This document shows positions 17,247 to 28,117 of a stretch of 64,000 nt of DNA, one piece after another. How positions within the stretch are numbered: position 1 is the first letter of the stretch; the number at the start of each line of letters is the position of its first letter. The translations under genes and the position numbers were made by a program. Source of the DNA: Desulfobulbaceae bacterium (GTDB taxonomy: Bacteria > Desulfobacterota > Desulfobulbia > Desulfobulbales > Desulfurivibrionaceae). Below the pieces are notes generated by a model. That model saw only the letters and a list, made by a program, of their open reading frames with translations, was not told where the DNA came from and did not search any database. The stretch lies in assembly GCA_004332195.1 (NCBI GenBank), contig SJBG01000001.1, positions 1-64,000 of the forward strand. Reading direction: 5' to 3'.

Positions 17247-17615
17247 CTACAGAACCTCAGGGGCCAAAGAGACAATTTTCATAAAACCCCGAGGCCGAAG
17301 CTCACGGGCCACCGGACCAAATATTCGGGTGCCAAGGGGATCACCGGTATTACTCAGCAATACTGCGGAATTATCGTCAAAACGAATCGTCGTATCCTCT
17401 GGTCGCTGAATTTCCTTGCTGGTTCTGACCACTACCGCCTTGAGTACATCACCTTTCTTCACTTTGGCATTAGGAATCGCCTCCTTAACCGAAACTACCA
17501 CTACATCGCCAACACTGGCGTAACGCCGACCGGTTCCGCCCAGCACTCGGATACACATCACCTTTTTAGCGCCAGAATTATCGGCCACCTTCAAAACTGT
17601 TTGCGTTTGGATCAT
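17247..17615 (-). CDS. rplN: 50S ribosomal protein uL14
   Basis: uL14 lies at the subunit interface and contacts 16S rRNA helix 14. The 122-residue protein begins [27 protein letters not shown] and ends [23 protein letters not shown], both diagnostic. It is isolated by repeat-containing spacers of about 210 and 420 bases on its two sides. Confidence 0.96.
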   Translation of the reverse strand: MIQTQTVLKVADNSGAKKVMCIRVLGGTGRRYASVGDVVVVSVKEAIPNAKVKKGDVLKAVVVRTSKEIQRPEDTTIRFDDNSAVLLSNTGDPLGTRIFGPVARELRPRGFMKIVSLAPEVL

Positions 17616-17648
17616 GATTTCACCTGCGTAACCGGCAGTAATTCACAT

Positions 17649-17761
17649 CGTAACTGTTCAGGAGCACACCCCATCTTGTCCCATTTTGGCCTTTTCAAAC
17701 AGCACAAGCATGCTTCGAAGTCCAAAATGAACCAAATATGAAGCACTCCTGAACAGTTACG
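17649..17761. repeat. Repeat family D, copy 2
   Basis: A roughly 113 bp element with near-perfect inverted ends (CGTAACTGTTCAGGAG and, inverted, CGTAACTGTTCAGGAG) lies in the 423-base gene-free spacer between rplN and rpsQ. The core CCCATCTTGTCCCATTTTGGCC resembles the core of family C, so C and D may be related. Confidence 0.8.
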
Positions 17762-17889
17762 GGACATGGTTAGGTCAATCTGGTGACACTCACCTATAAT
17801 AGCCACTTCACACCAATCCCCTCTGCCGCCGGGGATTGTTCTATTTAGTGCCTGATCACAAACTCGAGAAAAAACATATTCACAGGAGA

Positions 17890-17925
17890 TTCGTTACGAT
17901 CTCAGTTCGTTACGATCTCAGTAAT
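17890..17925. repeat. 16-base tandem direct repeat in the rplN-rpsQ spacer
   Basis: The unit TTCGTTACGATCTCAG occurs twice in tandem. Farther right, near 17965, the sequence GGCTACCTTGAAAAAATC resembles one terminus of repeat family A. No gene or promoter was recognised in the rest of this spacer (17766-18038). Confidence 0.6.
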
Positions 17926-18038
17926 GAAGCCTATAGCGATTATCTTCATAGTCGCTAGCTTAAGGCTACCTTGAAAAAATCAAACAAGAAAACATCTCAA
18001 GCTAACTGCGAATGGCCAACAGTTTTTTTTAAAATTAA

Positions 18039-18299
18039 TCAAACTGCTTTTCCCAGAATGGCTCGCAAACGCCACCGTTTTCGGCGACTCAAAGGCCGAC
18101 ATTCCTCGATGAGTACCCGGTCACCAATGTTACAACTATTACCTGGATCATCGGCCATGTACTTGGTATTACGTCGAATATATTTACCGTAAAACTTGTG
18201 CGGGGTCAACCTGGTGGTCTGAATCACAATCCCTTTGTCCATCTTATTACTCACTACCAAGCCAACCAGGGTCTTCTTGTTTCCTTGTTTTACACTCAT
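18039..18299 (-). CDS. rpsQ: 30S ribosomal protein uS17
   Basis: uS17 is a primary 16S rRNA-binding protein with an OB fold. The 86-residue protein contains KKTLVGLVVSNKMDKGIVIQTTRL and YIRRNTKYMADDPGNSCNIGDRVLIEECRPLS, both typical. It lies 62 bases after rpmC and before a long repeat-bearing spacer. Confidence 0.96.
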   Translation of the reverse strand: MSVKQGNKKTLVGLVVSNKMDKGIVIQTTRLTPHKFYGKYIRRNTKYMADDPGNSCNIGDRVLIEECRPLSRRKRWRLRAILGKAV

Positions 18300-18360
18300 T
18301 TATTTAGTCCCGCTGCAATGTTATAGCTGCATTGTGCCCTAGTGATACGCCCAAAGGCCT

Positions 18361-18552
18361 TCAAGTCCCGCTTGTTTCACGGATAATGGTCTTTATCCGG
18401 CTTATGACCTTGCGGGCCTGACTGATCTTAGCCGTGTTTTCCAAAGGACGAATCCCATGGTTAAACTTGAGCCGACAGAGTTCCTCGGAAAGTTCACGAA
18501 CTTTAGTCGCCTGTTCATCGCGGCTCAGAGCGCGGATATCTTTATTTTTCAT
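18361..18552 (-). CDS. rpmC: 50S ribosomal protein uL29
   Basis: uL29 sits next to the exit tunnel and helps dock trigger factor and SRP. The 63-residue all-helical protein reads [30 protein letters not shown] and includes the conserved [19 protein letters not shown]. It overlaps rplP by four bases (ATGA), so translation is probably coupled. Confidence 0.95.
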   Translation of the reverse strand: MKNKDIRALSRDEQATKVRELSEELCRLKFNHGIRPLENTAKISQARKVISRIKTIIRETSGT

Positions 18553-18971
18553 AGCGTCGAATCCAAATCAATTATCTTGGTGGGAAAAGGCAGTTTGTTG
18601 GCCGCCAAACGCAAAGCCTCCCGGGCCAGCTCCCCGTCAACTCCGGCCAACTCATAAAGGATCCGACCCGGTCTGATCACCGCAACCCAGCCCTCGGGGC
18701 TGCCCTTGCCTTTACCCATTCGAGTTTCCGCCGGCTTTTTGGTGTAGGGTTTATCGGGGAAAACCCGAATCCACATCGTACCGCCACGTTTAACCTTGCG
18801 ATTAATCGCAATACGGGCAGCTTCAATCTGACGGGCGCTCATCCGGCCACAGCCCACGGCCTTTAAGGCAAACTCGCCAAAGGCAATGGATGATCCCCGG
18901 TGAGAGACTCCGGTCATCCGACCCTTGAACACTTTTCTGTGCTTGACTTTCTTCGGACTAAGCATTGTCAT
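18549..18971 (-). CDS. rplP: 50S ribosomal protein uL16
   Basis: uL16 organises the A-site tRNA region of the large subunit. The 140-residue protein begins [26 protein letters not shown] and contains [26 protein letters not shown]. It stands between rpsC and rpmC as in the S10 operon. Confidence 0.96.
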   Translation of the reverse strand: MTMLSPKKVKHRKVFKGRMTGVSHRGSSIAFGEFALKAVGCGRMSARQIEAARIAINRKVKRGGTMWIRVFPDKPYTKKPAETRMGKGKGSPEGWVAVIRPGRILYELAGVDGELAREALRLAANKLPFPTKIIDLDSTL

Positions 18972-19027
18972 TTCCTTTAAAAAAAGCGGTTAGCCGTTAG
19001 CTTGCAAAGCAACTTTTATGGTAATAA

Positions 19028-19693
19028 TCAGGCTCGAGCTTGCTCTTTAAGGCCACGCTGTTCCTCATTGTTCAGAACCTCGCCCTTAAAAATCCAAACC
19101 TTGACCCCGATCACCCCGTAGGTGGTCTTAGCCTCGGCCACTCCATAATCAATATCGGCCCGTAGGGTATGCAGCGGAACCCGCCCTTCGCGATACCACT
19201 CTCGCCGGGACATTTCAGCCCCGCCAAGTCGGCCTGAACAAGCTATTTTAACACCCTTGGATCCAAATTTCAAGGCCATATTAACAGCTTTTTTCATGGC
19301 TCGGCGAAAAGCTACCCGTCGCTCCAACTGTTGCGCGACATTTTCGGCCAACAGTTGAGCATCGGCCTCGGGACGACGCACTTCTTGAATATCCAGAGCG
19401 CAACTCCGACCAGTGCGGCGTTCAAGGTCGGTCTTCAGTGTATCAATTTCAGACCCTTTCTTGCCAATAACAATACCGGGACGGGCGGTGTGCAACTTGA
19501 TCCGAATTTTCTCGCCGGTGCGAGCAATCTGGACACGAGAGATACCAGCGTGATTCAGGCGTTTTTTCAGATACTTTCTGATCTCCTGATCTTCCAGAAG
19601 ATTCCTGGCATAATCCCGGTCGGCGTACCAAATGGAATCCCAGGTCCGGACGACATTTAGCCGTAAACCAATTGGATTGACTTTCTGACCCAA
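19028..19693 (-). CDS. rpsC: 30S ribosomal protein uS3
   Basis: uS3 forms part of the mRNA entry helicase. The 221-residue protein has the KH domain with [19 protein letters not shown] and the C-terminal [31 protein letters not shown]. It begins [20 protein letters not shown], a typical start. Spacing to rplV is 44 bases. Confidence 0.97.
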   Translation of the reverse strand: MGQKVNPIGLRLNVVRTWDSIWYADRDYARNLLEDQEIRKYLKKRLNHAGISRVQIARTGEKIRIKLHTARPGIVIGKKGSEIDTLKTDLERRTGRSCALDIQEVRRPEADAQLLAENVAQQLERRVAFRRAMKKAVNMALKFGSKGVKIACSGRLGGAEMSRREWYREGRVPLHTLRADIDYGVAEAKTTYGVIGVKVWIFKGEVLNNEEQRGLKEQARA

Positions 19694-19737
19694 AATTTTC
19701 CTCCGCTCACTTATAGGGTTAACTTTTACGTCTACGT

Positions 19738-20073
19738 CTATTGTTCATCAAGAACCACAGTGATATGACTGCTACGCTTGAGAATTCGGCCGGCCCGGCC
19801 CATGGGCATCGGTCTGATCCGCTTCAGAGTTGGACCGCCATCAATAAAGATAGTTTTGATATAGAGATCATCAACGTCAGTGCCTTTTTTTTGGCTGGCA
19901 TTAACCACCGCCGACTCGATAATCTTGCGCAAAATCCTCGCCCCTTTTTTTGGCATAAAACGCAGGGTGTTAATTGCGGTTTCAACCTTGCTGCCACGAA
20001 TCAGATCGGCAATCAATCTGGCCTTCTGGGGAGAAATACGAATATTGCGGGCCAGTGCTTTAGCTTCCATCAC
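19738..20073 (-). CDS. rplV: 50S ribosomal protein uL22
   Basis: uL22 lines the peptide exit tunnel with an extended beta hairpin. The 111-residue protein includes [39 protein letters not shown] and ends [21 protein letters not shown] family B repeat separates it from rpsS upstream. Confidence 0.96.
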   Translation of the reverse strand: MMEAKALARNIRISPQKARLIADLIRGSKVETAINTLRFMPKKGARILRKIIESAVVNASQKKGTDVDDLYIKTIFIDGGPTLKRIRPMPMGRAGRILKRSSHITVVLDEQ

Positions 20074-20096
20074 TATTTAGCTCCTTAACTATCTTC

Positions 20097-20259
20097 AGGG
20101 CGCACTCAGAAATAACTTCGCATTTTAAGGCGCCGATTCATCCCACATGACTGCGTTACTCGTCGGTTAAATAGCCCTGCCATTCGCCCTCCTCGTGCCC
20201 GGTCGTGCGGGCGCCTTGACACCCCGCAAAATGTAAATTTATTTCTGAGTGCGCCCTTA
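20097..20259. repeat. Repeat family B, copy 2 (uninterrupted)
   Basis: A 163 bp element with inverted ends AGGGCGCACTCAGAAATAACTT and, inverted, AAGGGCGCACTCAGAAATAAAT fills the rpsS-rplV spacer. The interior (GGCGCCGATTCATCCCACATGACTGCG) matches the interrupted copy at 6241-6550. No ORF is inside. Confidence 0.85.
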
Positions 20260-20270
20260 CGTTCCGGTGA

Positions 20271-20540
20271 TTACTTCTTCCGGCTGGAAGTATGACCGTA
20301 ATAAGTCCGGGTCGGAGAAAACTCACCTAATTTATGACCAACCATATTCTCGGTCACAAAAACCGGGATGAACTTTTTACCGTTATGTACCGCAAAAGTA
20401 AGGCCAATCATTTCCGGAATGACATCCGAACGTCGCGACCAGGTCTGAATAATTTTGCGAGACCCATCTTCCTTAGCCCTGACCACTTTCCGCCAAAGGT
20501 GGTCATCAATAAACGGTCCTTTTTTAATCGAGCGTGCCAC
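20271..20540 (-). CDS. rpsS: 30S ribosomal protein uS19
   Basis: uS19 lies in the head of the small subunit with uS13. The 89-residue protein begins [19 protein letters not shown] and contains [46 protein letters not shown], diagnostic of the family. It follows rplB by 17 bases. Confidence 0.96.
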   Translation of the reverse strand: MARSIKKGPFIDDHLWRKVVRAKEDGSRKIIQTWSRRSDVIPEMIGLTFAVHNGKKFIPVFVTENMVGHKLGEFSPTRTYYGHTSSRKK

Positions 20541-20557
20541 TGCGGATCCTCCTTATC

Positions 20558-21379
20558 TTACGATCTTTTCTTGACTATATTTTGGTCACTGCTTTTTTTG
20601 CGCCTGGTCTTGTAGCCCTTGGTGGGAATACCCCACGGAGTACAAGGATGACGACCGCCGGAGCTTTTGCCTTCGCCACCACCCATGGGGTGATCTACCG
20701 GGTTCATGGCCACGCCACGAACCGTAGGCCGACGACCCAACCAGCGGCTACGACCCGCCTTGCCCAGCTTTTGCCGTTCATGCTCAACGTTACCAACTTG
20801 ACCAATGCTGGCTCGGCAGAGACGATGGAAGCGTCGAACCTCACCGGAGGGTAATTTTACCAGCACATGGTCCCCTTCTTTCGCCATCAACTGGGCCGAT
20901 CCGCCAGCGCTGCGCACCAACTGACCACCCTTGCCAATTTTCATTTCGATGTTATGAATAGCGCTGCCTAGTGGCATATTACCCATGGGTAGGCAGTTGC
21001 CGGGCTTAATATCGACATGCTCGCCGGCTTCGATAAGATCGCCGGCCCTGACTCCGTTGGGGGCGAGGATATAACATTTCTCGCCATCCACGTAGTGAAG
21101 CAGCGCAATATTGGCAGTCCGGTTGGGATCATATTCGATCCCGGCGACCTTGGCCGGGATATCCACTTTGTTTCGCTTGAAGTCGATCAACCGAAACTTG
21201 CGCTTATGCCCTCCCCCTTGGTGGCGGACGGTTATGCGGCCATAGTTGTTTCGACCCCCTTTTTTGTTAAGGGTCCGCACTAACCCCTTGACCGGCCTTT
21301 CCTTAGAAAGATCCGGGTTGATTGCGCTTACCAGATTGCGACGTCCCGGTGACGTTGGTTTATATGTTTTTAGTGCCAT
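20558..21379 (-). CDS. rplB: 50S ribosomal protein uL2
   Basis: uL2 is near the peptidyl transferase centre and is required for subunit joining. The ORF track starts at 21391; ATG 21379, six bases after GGTTGGAG, gives 273 residues beginning [14 protein letters not shown]. The C-terminal signature [36 protein letters not shown] is present. Confidence 0.95.
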   Translation of the reverse strand: MALKTYKPTSPGRRNLVSAINPDLSKERPVKGLVRTLNKKGGRNNYGRITVRHQGGGHKRKFRLIDFKRNKVDIPAKVAGIEYDPNRTANIALLHYVDGEKCYILAPNGVRAGDLIEAGEHVDIKPGNCLPMGNMPLGSAIHNIEMKIGKGGQLVRSAGGSAQLMAKEGDHVLVKLPSGEVRRFHRLCRASIGQVGNVEHERQKLGKAGRSRWLGRRPTVRGVAMNPVDHPMGGGEGKSSGGRHPCTPWGIPTKGYKTRRKKSSDQNIVKKRS

Positions 21380-21469
21380 CTGTAACTCCAACCTTGGTTT
21401 TTCCGACCTTTTTCACGCCGCGATACAAATCTTAACGTGCCGCTCCGACGCTCGATTAAAAGCCCTGGC

Positions 21470-21760
21470 CTAAAGTTCCGCAAGAAAATCCAGCTTGCTT
21501 TCGGCGCCCAGGGTGACAAAAGCCTTCTTATAATCTGATGTGCGACCTTGATGACGGCCCAAGCGTCGTTTGCGCCCCGGCATATTGGTGGTCCGAACCT
21601 TCTCCACCTGCACGCTGAAAAAAGCCTCAACCGCTTGTTTAATCTCGTTCTTATTGGCTCGTCGATCAACCTGCAACACCACCTGATTATGGACTTCCTG
21701 CAGAGCTAAGCTTTTTTCCGTCAAGCGTGGCCGCTTTAATACTTCGTAAATATTCTTCAT
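21470..21760 (-). CDS. rplW: 50S ribosomal protein uL23
   Basis: uL23 is at the tunnel exit and docks trigger factor. The 96-residue protein includes LKRPRLTEKSLALQEVHNQVVLQVDRRANKNEIKQAVE and the basic loop RKRRLGRHQGRTSDYKKAFVTL. It overlaps rplD by four bases (ATGA). Confidence 0.95.
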   Translation of the reverse strand: MKNIYEVLKRPRLTEKSLALQEVHNQVVLQVDRRANKNEIKQAVEAFFSVQVEKVRTTNMPGRKRRLGRHQGRTSDYKKAFVTLGAESKLDFLAEL

Positions 21761-22380
21761 GACAGCAACCTCTCTCGCAATTGCTCAATGCACGGTTCCA
21801 GCAAGACTATATGCTTATGCAACAAAATATCGTAAACATTGAGGCCTTCCGTGGGTATAACCTTAAACCCCGGCACGTTGCGCGACGAGCGCTCCAGGCT
21901 GTTAATGGACGCGGGGACGACAATCAGAGCATTACTGATGCTAAAACTGTCCATAATCTTGATAAAATTTTTGGTCTTGCTTTCATCCAAACGAAAATCA
22001 TCCAGCACCAGCAAAAGCTCATCGCCAAAACGTGAACTCAAGGCCATCTTCAAGCCTAATTTTTTGACTTTACGCGGCATATTGAAGGCATAACTGCGAG
22101 GACGTGGACCAAAAACGGTACCACCACCGCGCCACAGAGGCGATTTTCGACTGCCGGCTCGCGCCCGACCAGTCCCCTTTTGTTTCCAGGGCTTCTTGTT
22201 GCTACCCTCAACTTCTGCCCGAGTCTTGGTGCAGGCGGTGCCGGCACGCCGATTGGCTCGTTGCATCCGCACAATATCATGCAAGAGGTGAGGGTTGACT
22301 TCGACCCCAAAAAGAGCCTCATCAAGTTCGAGGTCTCCCACCTTTTCCTTTTTAATGTTATATACTTCCGTTACCGCCAT
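21757..22380 (-). CDS. rplD: 50S ribosomal protein uL4
   Basis: uL4 reaches into the exit tunnel and in gamma-proteobacteria also regulates the S10 operon. The 207-residue protein has the conserved loop [34 protein letters not shown]. It is preceded by rplC after an 87-base gap and coupled to rplW. Confidence 0.96.
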   Translation of the reverse strand: MAVTEVYNIKKEKVGDLELDEALFGVEVNPHLLHDIVRMQRANRRAGTACTKTRAEVEGSNKKPWKQKGTGRARAGSRKSPLWRGGGTVFGPRPRSYAFNMPRKVKKLGLKMALSSRFGDELLLVLDDFRLDESKTKNFIKIMDSFSISNALIVVPASINSLERSSRNVPGFKVIPTEGLNVYDILLHKHIVLLEPCIEQLRERLLS

Positions 22381-22467
22381 TACCTATATCCCCCATCAGT
22401 GATCAAGACTGCCTGGATGGTGGCGCCTCTGCTCTGTTTTACGCAGACCATAGGTGCCGCAGTCAAC

Positions 22468-23100
22468 TCATGACTTTTTATAGATTTGAATCAGTTCCTG
22501 TTTAGCCCCAGGGATCCCACCTTTTAAGACCAACACGTTCTGCTCGGGCCGAACATCAATAACCATGCAGTTTTTTTTGCTGGTCGTCTGATTGCCCATA
22601 TGACCCGGCATTTTTTTGCCCTTGACCACCCGACTCGGCCACGCACTACAGCCGATAGAGCCCGGAGCCCGATGAAACATCGAACCGTGGGTAGCCCTAC
22701 CACCCCTAAAACCATGGCGCTTAACAACTCCCTGAAAACCGCGGCCCTTGCTGCGAGCTCGGACATCAACCAGGTCGCCAACACTCAGTAGATCAGCAAG
22801 TCCAACTTTCTGACCAAGTTGGTAGCTCTCAGGATCAGTCACCCGAAACTCCTGAATGTGATAGAAACCGCCTTGGCCAGCGGCCTTAACATGACCGATC
22901 TCGGCCCGGTTCATCCGGGTCTCCTTTTTGCGGCCAAACCCTACCTGAATGGCGTTGTAACCTTCTTTCGCCTTAGTTTTCTTCTGCAGCACCACGCAAG
23001 GCCCGGCCTCAATCACCGTTACCGCAACGGCAACCCCGGTTGCCGAATACATTCGGGTCATCCCCATCTTCTTGCCAAGCAAACCCATCATTTTAGCCAT
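22468..23100 (-). CDS. rplC: 50S ribosomal protein uL3
   Basis: uL3 is an early assembly protein that reaches the peptidyl transferase centre. The 210-residue protein includes MGLLGKKMGMTRMYSATG, GRGFQGVVKRHGFRGGRATHG and the central loop RAPGSIGCSAWPSRVVKGKKMPGHMG. It follows rpsJ by 35 bases as the second gene of the S10 operon. Confidence 0.96.
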   Translation of the reverse strand: MAKMMGLLGKKMGMTRMYSATGVAVAVTVIEAGPCVVLQKKTKAKEGYNAIQVGFGRKKETRMNRAEIGHVKAAGQGGFYHIQEFRVTDPESYQLGQKVGLADLLSVGDLVDVRARSKGRGFQGVVKRHGFRGGRATHGSMFHRAPGSIGCSAWPSRVVKGKKMPGHMGNQTTSKKNCMVIDVRPEQNVLVLKGGIPGAKQELIQIYKKS

Positions 23101-23135
23101 TATTGCACCTGTTATTACTTGCCTAAGCCGTTGGT

Positions 23136-23447
23136 TTAGAGCTTTATTTCAACATCAACCCCAGCGGAAAGTTCCAGCTTCATCAAGGCATCAATGGTCT
23201 GCTGGGTCGGCTCAAGAATATCCAGCAGACGTCGATGAGTTCGCATTTCGAAGTGTTCCCGCGATTTTTTGTCCACATGTGGTCCCCGCAAAACGCAGTA
23301 CTTATTAAGCGAGGTCGGCAAGGGAATGGGACCGGCCACCGTAGCCCCGGTACGCTTGGCAGTTTCAACAATTTCACTGGTGGACTGATCAATCAACTTA
23401 TGATCGTATCCCTTGAGGCGAATGCGAATTTTCTGCGCGTTAATCAT
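23136..23447 (-). CDS. rpsJ: 30S ribosomal protein uS10
   Basis: uS10 is in the head of the small subunit and, as NusE, pairs with NusG and NusB in antitermination. The 103-residue protein reads [40 protein letters not shown]. It follows tuf1 by 21 bases, so the str and S10 operons may be one transcript here. Confidence 0.96.
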   Translation of the reverse strand: MINAQKIRIRLKGYDHKLIDQSTSEIVETAKRTGATVAGPIPLPTSLNKYCVLRGPHVDKKSREHFEMRTHRRLLDILEPTQQTIDALMKLELSAGVDVEIKL

Positions 23448-23468
23448 GATTTTACCTTCTAGTCGCCC

Positions 23469-24659
23469 TTAAGCGACAATCTTGTTAATTACCCCGGCGC
23501 CCACGGTCCGGCCACCCTCACGGATGGCAAAACGCAGACCTTCATCCATGGCAATCGGGGTAATCAGCTCGGCATTAACCGTAACATTGTCCCCAGGCAT
23601 TACCATCTCCACCCCATCGGGCAGGGTCACAACCCCGGTCACATCAGTGGTCCGAAAATAAAACTGGGGACGGTAACCGTTAAAAAACGGGGTGTGACGA
23701 CCACCCTCGTCCTTACTCAAAATGTAACACTCGGCCTGAAACCTGGTATGCGGAGTGATGGTGCCGCCTATGGCCAAAACCTGACCCCGCTCTATATCGT
23801 CGCGCTTGGTCCCGCGCAACAGAATCCCTACGTTGTCGCCGGCCTGGCCCTGATCCAAAATCTTGCGGAACATCTCAACCCCGGTAACCGTCGTCTTCTG
23901 GGTCGGACGAATACCAACAATTTCAATCTCATCGCCAACTTTGACTATCCCTCGCTCAATCCGACCGGTAGCGACCGTGCCCCGACCGGAAATCGAAAAT
24001 ACATCCTCAACCGGCATCAAAAAAGGATGGTCGATATCACGCTCAGGCTCCGGCACAAAACTGTCACAGGCCTCCATTAAATCCCAGATCGGCTTGGCCG
24101 CCGCTTCGTCATTCGGACTCTCCAGGGCCTTAAGAGCGCTGCCGTGAATAATCGGGGTGTCATCCCCGGGAAAATCATACTTGTTCAACAACTCGCGCAG
24201 CTCCATTTCCACTAACTCAATCAACTCCGGATCATCAACCATGTCACACTTGTTGAGAAATACCACAATGCTCGGCACCCCCACCTGACGGGCGAGCAGA
24301 ATATGCTCGCGGGTCTGGGGCATCGGGCCGTCATCAGCCCCCACCACCAAAATTGCCCCGTCCATCTGGGCTGCCCCGGTGATCATGTTTTTGATATAAT
24401 CGGCATGGCCCGGACAATCGACATGGGCGTAATGACGCTTGGTTGATTCGTATTCCACATGGGCCGTGGCAATGGTAATCCCCCGCTCCTTCTCCTCCGG
24501 CGTCTTGTCGATCTGATCAAAGTCCTGAGGCAAGGCCAAACCTTTGGTCGCCAAAACTTGGGTGATGGCTGCGGTTAAAGTCGTCTTGCCGTGGTCAATA
24601 TGGCCAATGGTGCCGATGTTAACATGCGGCTTGATGCGCTCAAATTTTTCCTTCGCCAT
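23469..24659 (-). CDS. tuf: Elongation factor Tu, copy 1
   Basis: EF-Tu delivers aminoacyl-tRNA to the ribosome. The 396-residue GTPase has [16 protein letters not shown] and NKCD nucleotide-binding motifs and the three standard domains. It differs from copy 2 (40481-41671) at two residues: RGIVKVGD against RGIIKVGD, and VLAIGGTI against VLAKGGTI. The lysine at the second position is the one found in most EF-Tu proteins, so the Ile here is odd. Upstream and downstream flanks are also identical between the copies, which suggests recent gene conversion. Confidence 0.97.
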   Translation of the reverse strand: MAKEKFERIKPHVNIGTIGHIDHGKTTLTAAITQVLATKGLALPQDFDQIDKTPEEKERGITIATAHVEYESTKRHYAHVDCPGHADYIKNMITGAAQMDGAILVVGADDGPMPQTREHILLARQVGVPSIVVFLNKCDMVDDPELIELVEMELRELLNKYDFPGDDTPIIHGSALKALESPNDEAAAKPIWDLMEACDSFVPEPERDIDHPFLMPVEDVFSISGRGTVATGRIERGIVKVGDEIEIVGIRPTQKTTVTGVEMFRKILDQGQAGDNVGILLRGTKRDDIERGQVLAIGGTITPHTRFQAECYILSKDEGGRHTPFFNGYRPQFYFRTTDVTGVVTLPDGVEMVMPGDNVTVNAELITPIAMDEGLRFAIREGGRTVGAGVINKIVA

Positions 24660-24764
24660 GGTCTTCTCCTCTCGAGATTGGACTTGTAAACTGTTGATTG
24701 CTGGTCGATACTTTTAAGAACATCACGCCTTGCCGAGCTTTGGGAACCACTAATCTTTCCTCAA

Positions 24765-24805
24765 TGTCCGACGTTCATCAATGTCCGACGTTCATCCTTT
24801 CATGT
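24765..24805. repeat. Tandem 17-base repeat between tuf1 and fusA
   Basis: The unit TCAATGTCCGACGTTCA occurs twice in tandem, followed by a related inverted half (ATGTTGGACGTTAC). A related sequence (AACGTCCAATGTTCGACG) lies near 40162 just upstream of secE. The function is unknown. Confidence 0.6.
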
Positions 24806-24852
24806 TGGACGTTACTTGATAAAATAGCGACCACCCCTGGTTGCTGCGTCTT

Positions 24853-26943
24853 CTAGCCAAGTCCCTTAACCCGCTTAATGATTTGCTGAGCAAGATGGTC
24901 CGGCACCAGCTCGTGACCACGAAAATGCATGGTATAATTGGCCCGACCTTGGGTTGCCGACCGCAAATCGGTGGAATAACCAAACATTTCAGCCAACGGC
25001 ACCTGGGCCCGTATAACCCGCAGGTCACCAATCAAACTGTCATTGCCGGAAATGGCCGCCCGGCGGCCGTTAAGATCGACAATAACCTCGCCGATGAAAC
25101 TTTCGGGCACGGTAATCTCAACTGCCATTAAAGGCTCCAACAATCGCGGGTCGGCTTCCAGCAGCCCCTGGCGACAGGCGATGCCGGTCGCAATCCCGAA
25201 AGCCTGGGGGGTTGACTCCACCTCATGGTAGGAACCATCAATCAGCTTAACTTCAAGGTCGATCACCGGAAACCCCAAAAGCACCCCTGAAGTCATAGCA
25301 TTTTCCACCGCCTTGCTAACGGCGGCAATGAACAGCGGCGGAACCTTGTCCTCATCAAGTAGGCTTTGGAAGGCAAAACCCGCCCCGCGGGGTCGGGGGT
25401 TAAACTCCAGCGATATATGGGCATATTGCCCTTTGCCGCTGGCCGTGGGCTGCTCGAATCTGGTCTCGACTCGGGCCAAGTTGGCTATACTTTCCTTATA
25501 CGCCACCTGAGGGCGACCGACGTTGACCCCCACCTTAAATTCACGTCGCAGGCGATCGGCGATGATCTCCAGGTGCAACTCCCCCATTCCGGCAATAATG
25601 ATTTGACCGGTATCAGGATCGGTCCGCACTCGAAAAGAGGGATCCTCAACACTGATTCGGGCTAAAGCCCCGGCGAGCTTTTCCTCATCAGCCTTACCCT
25701 TGGGCTCGATGGCAACACTGATCACCGACTCCGGGAATTCCATGGTGTCGAGGACAAAATGATCCCCCAACCCACAAAGGCTATCCCCGGTGGCAGTGAA
25801 CTTCAGGCCAACCACGGCGCCGATATCACCAGCATGCAACTCTTGAATCTCTTCACGCTTGTTGGCGTGCATCCGCAATATTCGCCCAATCTTTTCCTGT
25901 TTGCGCTTGAGCGGATTATAAACCTTACCTCCGACCCTCAGCACCCCGGAGTACACCCGGACATAAGCCAGGTTATCGACAAAAGGATCTGAAGTGATCT
26001 TAAAAGCCAAAGCGCTGAGCTTTTGCTGATCGCCAGCCTGACGTCGCTGATCGCGTCCGTCCTGATCAACCCCATGCACCGGAGGGACATCTAGCGGCGA
26101 GGGCAAATAATTAATCACGGCATCAAGTAGAGGCTGCACCCCCTTGTTCCTGAGAGCGCTGCCACATGAGACCGGCACAGCCCGCAGGCTCAAAGTGGCC
26201 GCACGAATCGCCCGAGACAGTTCCGCCGCCGTACACGTTTGCTCGTTGAGGAATTTTTCCATGACCCCATCATCGAAGTCGGCCAACTTCTCGATAAGGG
26301 CCATCCGGGCAGCCGCTGATGCTGTAATGAGATTGGCAGGGATCGGTTCTCTTAGAACCTTGTTCCCCTGCGAATATTCATCAAAAAGGAGCATCTCTTC
26401 CTGGATAAGATCAACAATGCCCCGAAAATTCTCCTCACTGCCCACCGGCAGTTGAATCAGGAGCGGCACGACACCAAGCCGCTCAACCATCATCCGCAGG
26501 CAGCGTTCAAGATCAGCCCCGTTACGGTCCATCTTGTTGACAAAAGCCAGGCGGGGAACCTTATATTTGTCGGCCTGACGCCAAACTGTTTCCGACTGAG
26601 ACTCAACCCCGCCAACCGCGCAAAAAACCGCGATCGCTCCATCGAGTACTCGCAGGCAACGCTCTACCTCGACCGTAAAATCGACGTGGCCTGGAGTATC
26701 AATAATATTTATCTGGTGACCCTGCCACTTGCAGGTTGTGGCGGCGGAGGTAATGGTAATGCCACGTTCCTGCTCCTGCTCCATCCAGTCCATGGTAGCG
26801 TTGCCGTCATGGACTTCGCCCATCTTGTGGGATCGACCGGTGTAATAAATAATCCGCTCGCTGGTGGTGGTCTTGCCGGCATCAATATGAGCCATGATGC
26901 CTATATTTCTCACCAGCGATAAGTTGTCTACGCCCGCCACCAC
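24853..26943 (-). CDS. fusA: Elongation factor G
   Basis: EF-G drives translocation and, with RRF, ribosome recycling. The 696-residue protein has the G-domain motifs [16 protein letters not shown] and NKMD, followed by domains II-V. It opens [36 protein letters not shown]. Members of the EF-G subfamilies differ in role; placement in the str operon between rpsG and tuf supports the main translocase. Gaps to the neighbours are 138 and 193 bases. Confidence 0.96.
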   Translation of the reverse strand: MVAGVDNLSLVRNIGIMAHIDAGKTTTSERIIYYTGRSHKMGEVHDGNATMDWMEQEQERGITITSAATTCKWQGHQINIIDTPGHVDFTVEVERCLRVLDGAIAVFCAVGGVESQSETVWRQADKYKVPRLAFVNKMDRNGADLERCLRMMVERLGVVPLLIQLPVGSEENFRGIVDLIQEEMLLFDEYSQGNKVLREPIPANLITASAAARMALIEKLADFDDGVMEKFLNEQTCTAAELSRAIRAATLSLRAVPVSCGSALRNKGVQPLLDAVINYLPSPLDVPPVHGVDQDGRDQRRQAGDQQKLSALAFKITSDPFVDNLAYVRVYSGVLRVGGKVYNPLKRKQEKIGRILRMHANKREEIQELHAGDIGAVVGLKFTATGDSLCGLGDHFVLDTMEFPESVISVAIEPKGKADEEKLAGALARISVEDPSFRVRTDPDTGQIIIAGMGELHLEIIADRLRREFKVGVNVGRPQVAYKESIANLARVETRFEQPTASGKGQYAHISLEFNPRPRGAGFAFQSLLDEDKVPPLFIAAVSKAVENAMTSGVLLGFPVIDLEVKLIDGSYHEVESTPQAFGIATGIACRQGLLEADPRLLEPLMAVEITVPESFIGEVIVDLNGRRAAISGNDSLIGDLRVIRAQVPLAEMFGYSTDLRSATQGRANYTMHFRGHELVPDHLAQQIIKRVKGLG

Positions 26944-27081
26944 CTTAACTCCTCTCTCCCCCGGTTGCCAAAGAGACCTAATGTCAAGCCACCTGAAGAG
27001 GGAACTATCTAACTCACCCGCCTCTCTTTGTCAACTAAGTAATCAGGGGTCAGGAGTCAGGGGTCAATTGGTTGTCGGGGA

Positions 27082-27555
27082 CTACCAGCGATAATGAGCG
27101 AAGGCCTTGTTAGCATCAGCCATCCGATGGGTATCTTCTTTCTTTTTCACCGCCGCTCCACGATTTTGAAAAGCGTCGGATAGTTCGGCCGCCAGCTTTT
27201 CCGCCATGGTCTTTCCGGGACGCTGACGAGCATAGGAAATCAGCCAGCGAAATGCCAGGGCGTTGCGCCGTTCGGTGCGGACCTCAATCGGCACATGGTA
27301 GGTAGCCCCGCCAACGCGGCGGGATTTAACCTCAACCCGAGGCCGCACTTTATCTAAGGCGCCTTCAAAAACCTCGATGGGGCTGACATCCTTAACTTTG
27401 GTGGCCAACATATCCATCGCGTCATAAAAAATGGTGCGAGCGATACTTTTCTTACCGTCATACATGATTCGGCTGACGAACTTGGAAACCACCACGCTAT
27501 TAAATCGCGGATCCGCGTCAACAGGCCTGCGGGGTGCTATTCTGCGTCTCGGCAT
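27082..27555 (-). CDS. rpsG: 30S ribosomal protein uS7
   Basis: uS7 nucleates assembly of the 30S head and binds near the E site. The 157-residue protein begins [36 protein letters not shown] and includes [24 protein letters not shown]. It follows rpsL in the usual str order. Confidence 0.96.
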   Translation of the reverse strand: MPRRRIAPRRPVDADPRFNSVVVSKFVSRIMYDGKKSIARTIFYDAMDMLATKVKDVSPIEVFEGALDKVRPRVEVKSRRVGGATYHVPIEVRTERRNALAFRWLISYARQRPGKTMAEKLAAELSDAFQNRGAAVKKKEDTHRMADANKAFAHYRW

Positions 27556-27609
27556 TCTTTTTTCTCCTGGGGAAAAACGTGAGTCAACTACTACTAACAG
27601 TTTATAAGC

Positions 27610-27981
27610 TTATTTGGGGCGTTTGGCCCCATACTTGGAACGGCCCTGTTTGCGGTTGGCAACCCCTAAAGTGTCCAGGGTGCCACGCACGATATGATAA
27701 CGCACCCCGGGCAGGTCCTTAACTCGGCCACCACGAATCAAGACCACGGAGTGCTCCTGCAGATTGTGACCGACCCCCGGAATGTAGGATGTGACCTCCA
27801 TCCCATTAGTCAACCGCACTCTGGCAACTTTACGTAAGGCCGAGTTGGGTTTTTTGGGAGTGGTGGTATACACTCGAACACACACACCCCGTTTTTGAGG
27901 GCAACTTTTTAAGGCTGGGGTGTTGGTTTTGGTAGCCTTTTTCCTCCGACCATGACGAATCAGCTGGTTAATAGTTGGCAT
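27610..27981 (-). CDS. rpsL: 30S ribosomal protein uS12
   Basis: uS12 lies at the decoding centre and is the classical target of streptomycin resistance mutations. The preferred start is [14 protein letters not shown] at 27981 (123 residues, AGGAG nearby), three codons inside the track ORF. The loop [18 protein letters not shown] and [29 protein letters not shown] carry the wild-type lysines of the streptomycin-sensitive form. It is the first gene after a promoter-like sequence. Confidence 0.95.
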   Translation of the reverse strand: MPTINQLIRHGRRKKATKTNTPALKSCPQKRGVCVRVYTTTPKKPNSALRKVARVRLTNGMEVTSYIPGVGHNLQEHSVVLIRGGRVKDLPGVRYHIVRGTLDTLGVANRKQGRSKYGAKRPK

Positions 27982-28074
27982 TACAAACAACTCCTGATTT
28001 ACTTATTTATCCTGGCGCTTTGTTTACTTTTATTTATCATCGCTTCCGCCGACCGAAGAGCGGTGAGAACGGCT

Positions 28075-28103
28075 CTTGTACCCTGATATCGGAACAATGT
28101 CAA
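28075..28103 (-). promoter_or_regulatory. Probable sigma-70 promoter of the str operon
   Basis: On the minus strand TTGACA is followed after 17 bases by TACAAG, a consensus -35 and a fair -10, about 95 bases upstream of rpsL and just past the rpoC stop codon. This would allow rpsL-rpsG-fusA-tuf and genes beyond to be transcribed separately from rpoBC. Confidence 0.55.
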
Positions 28104-28117
28104 GTCAATCTCAGGGA

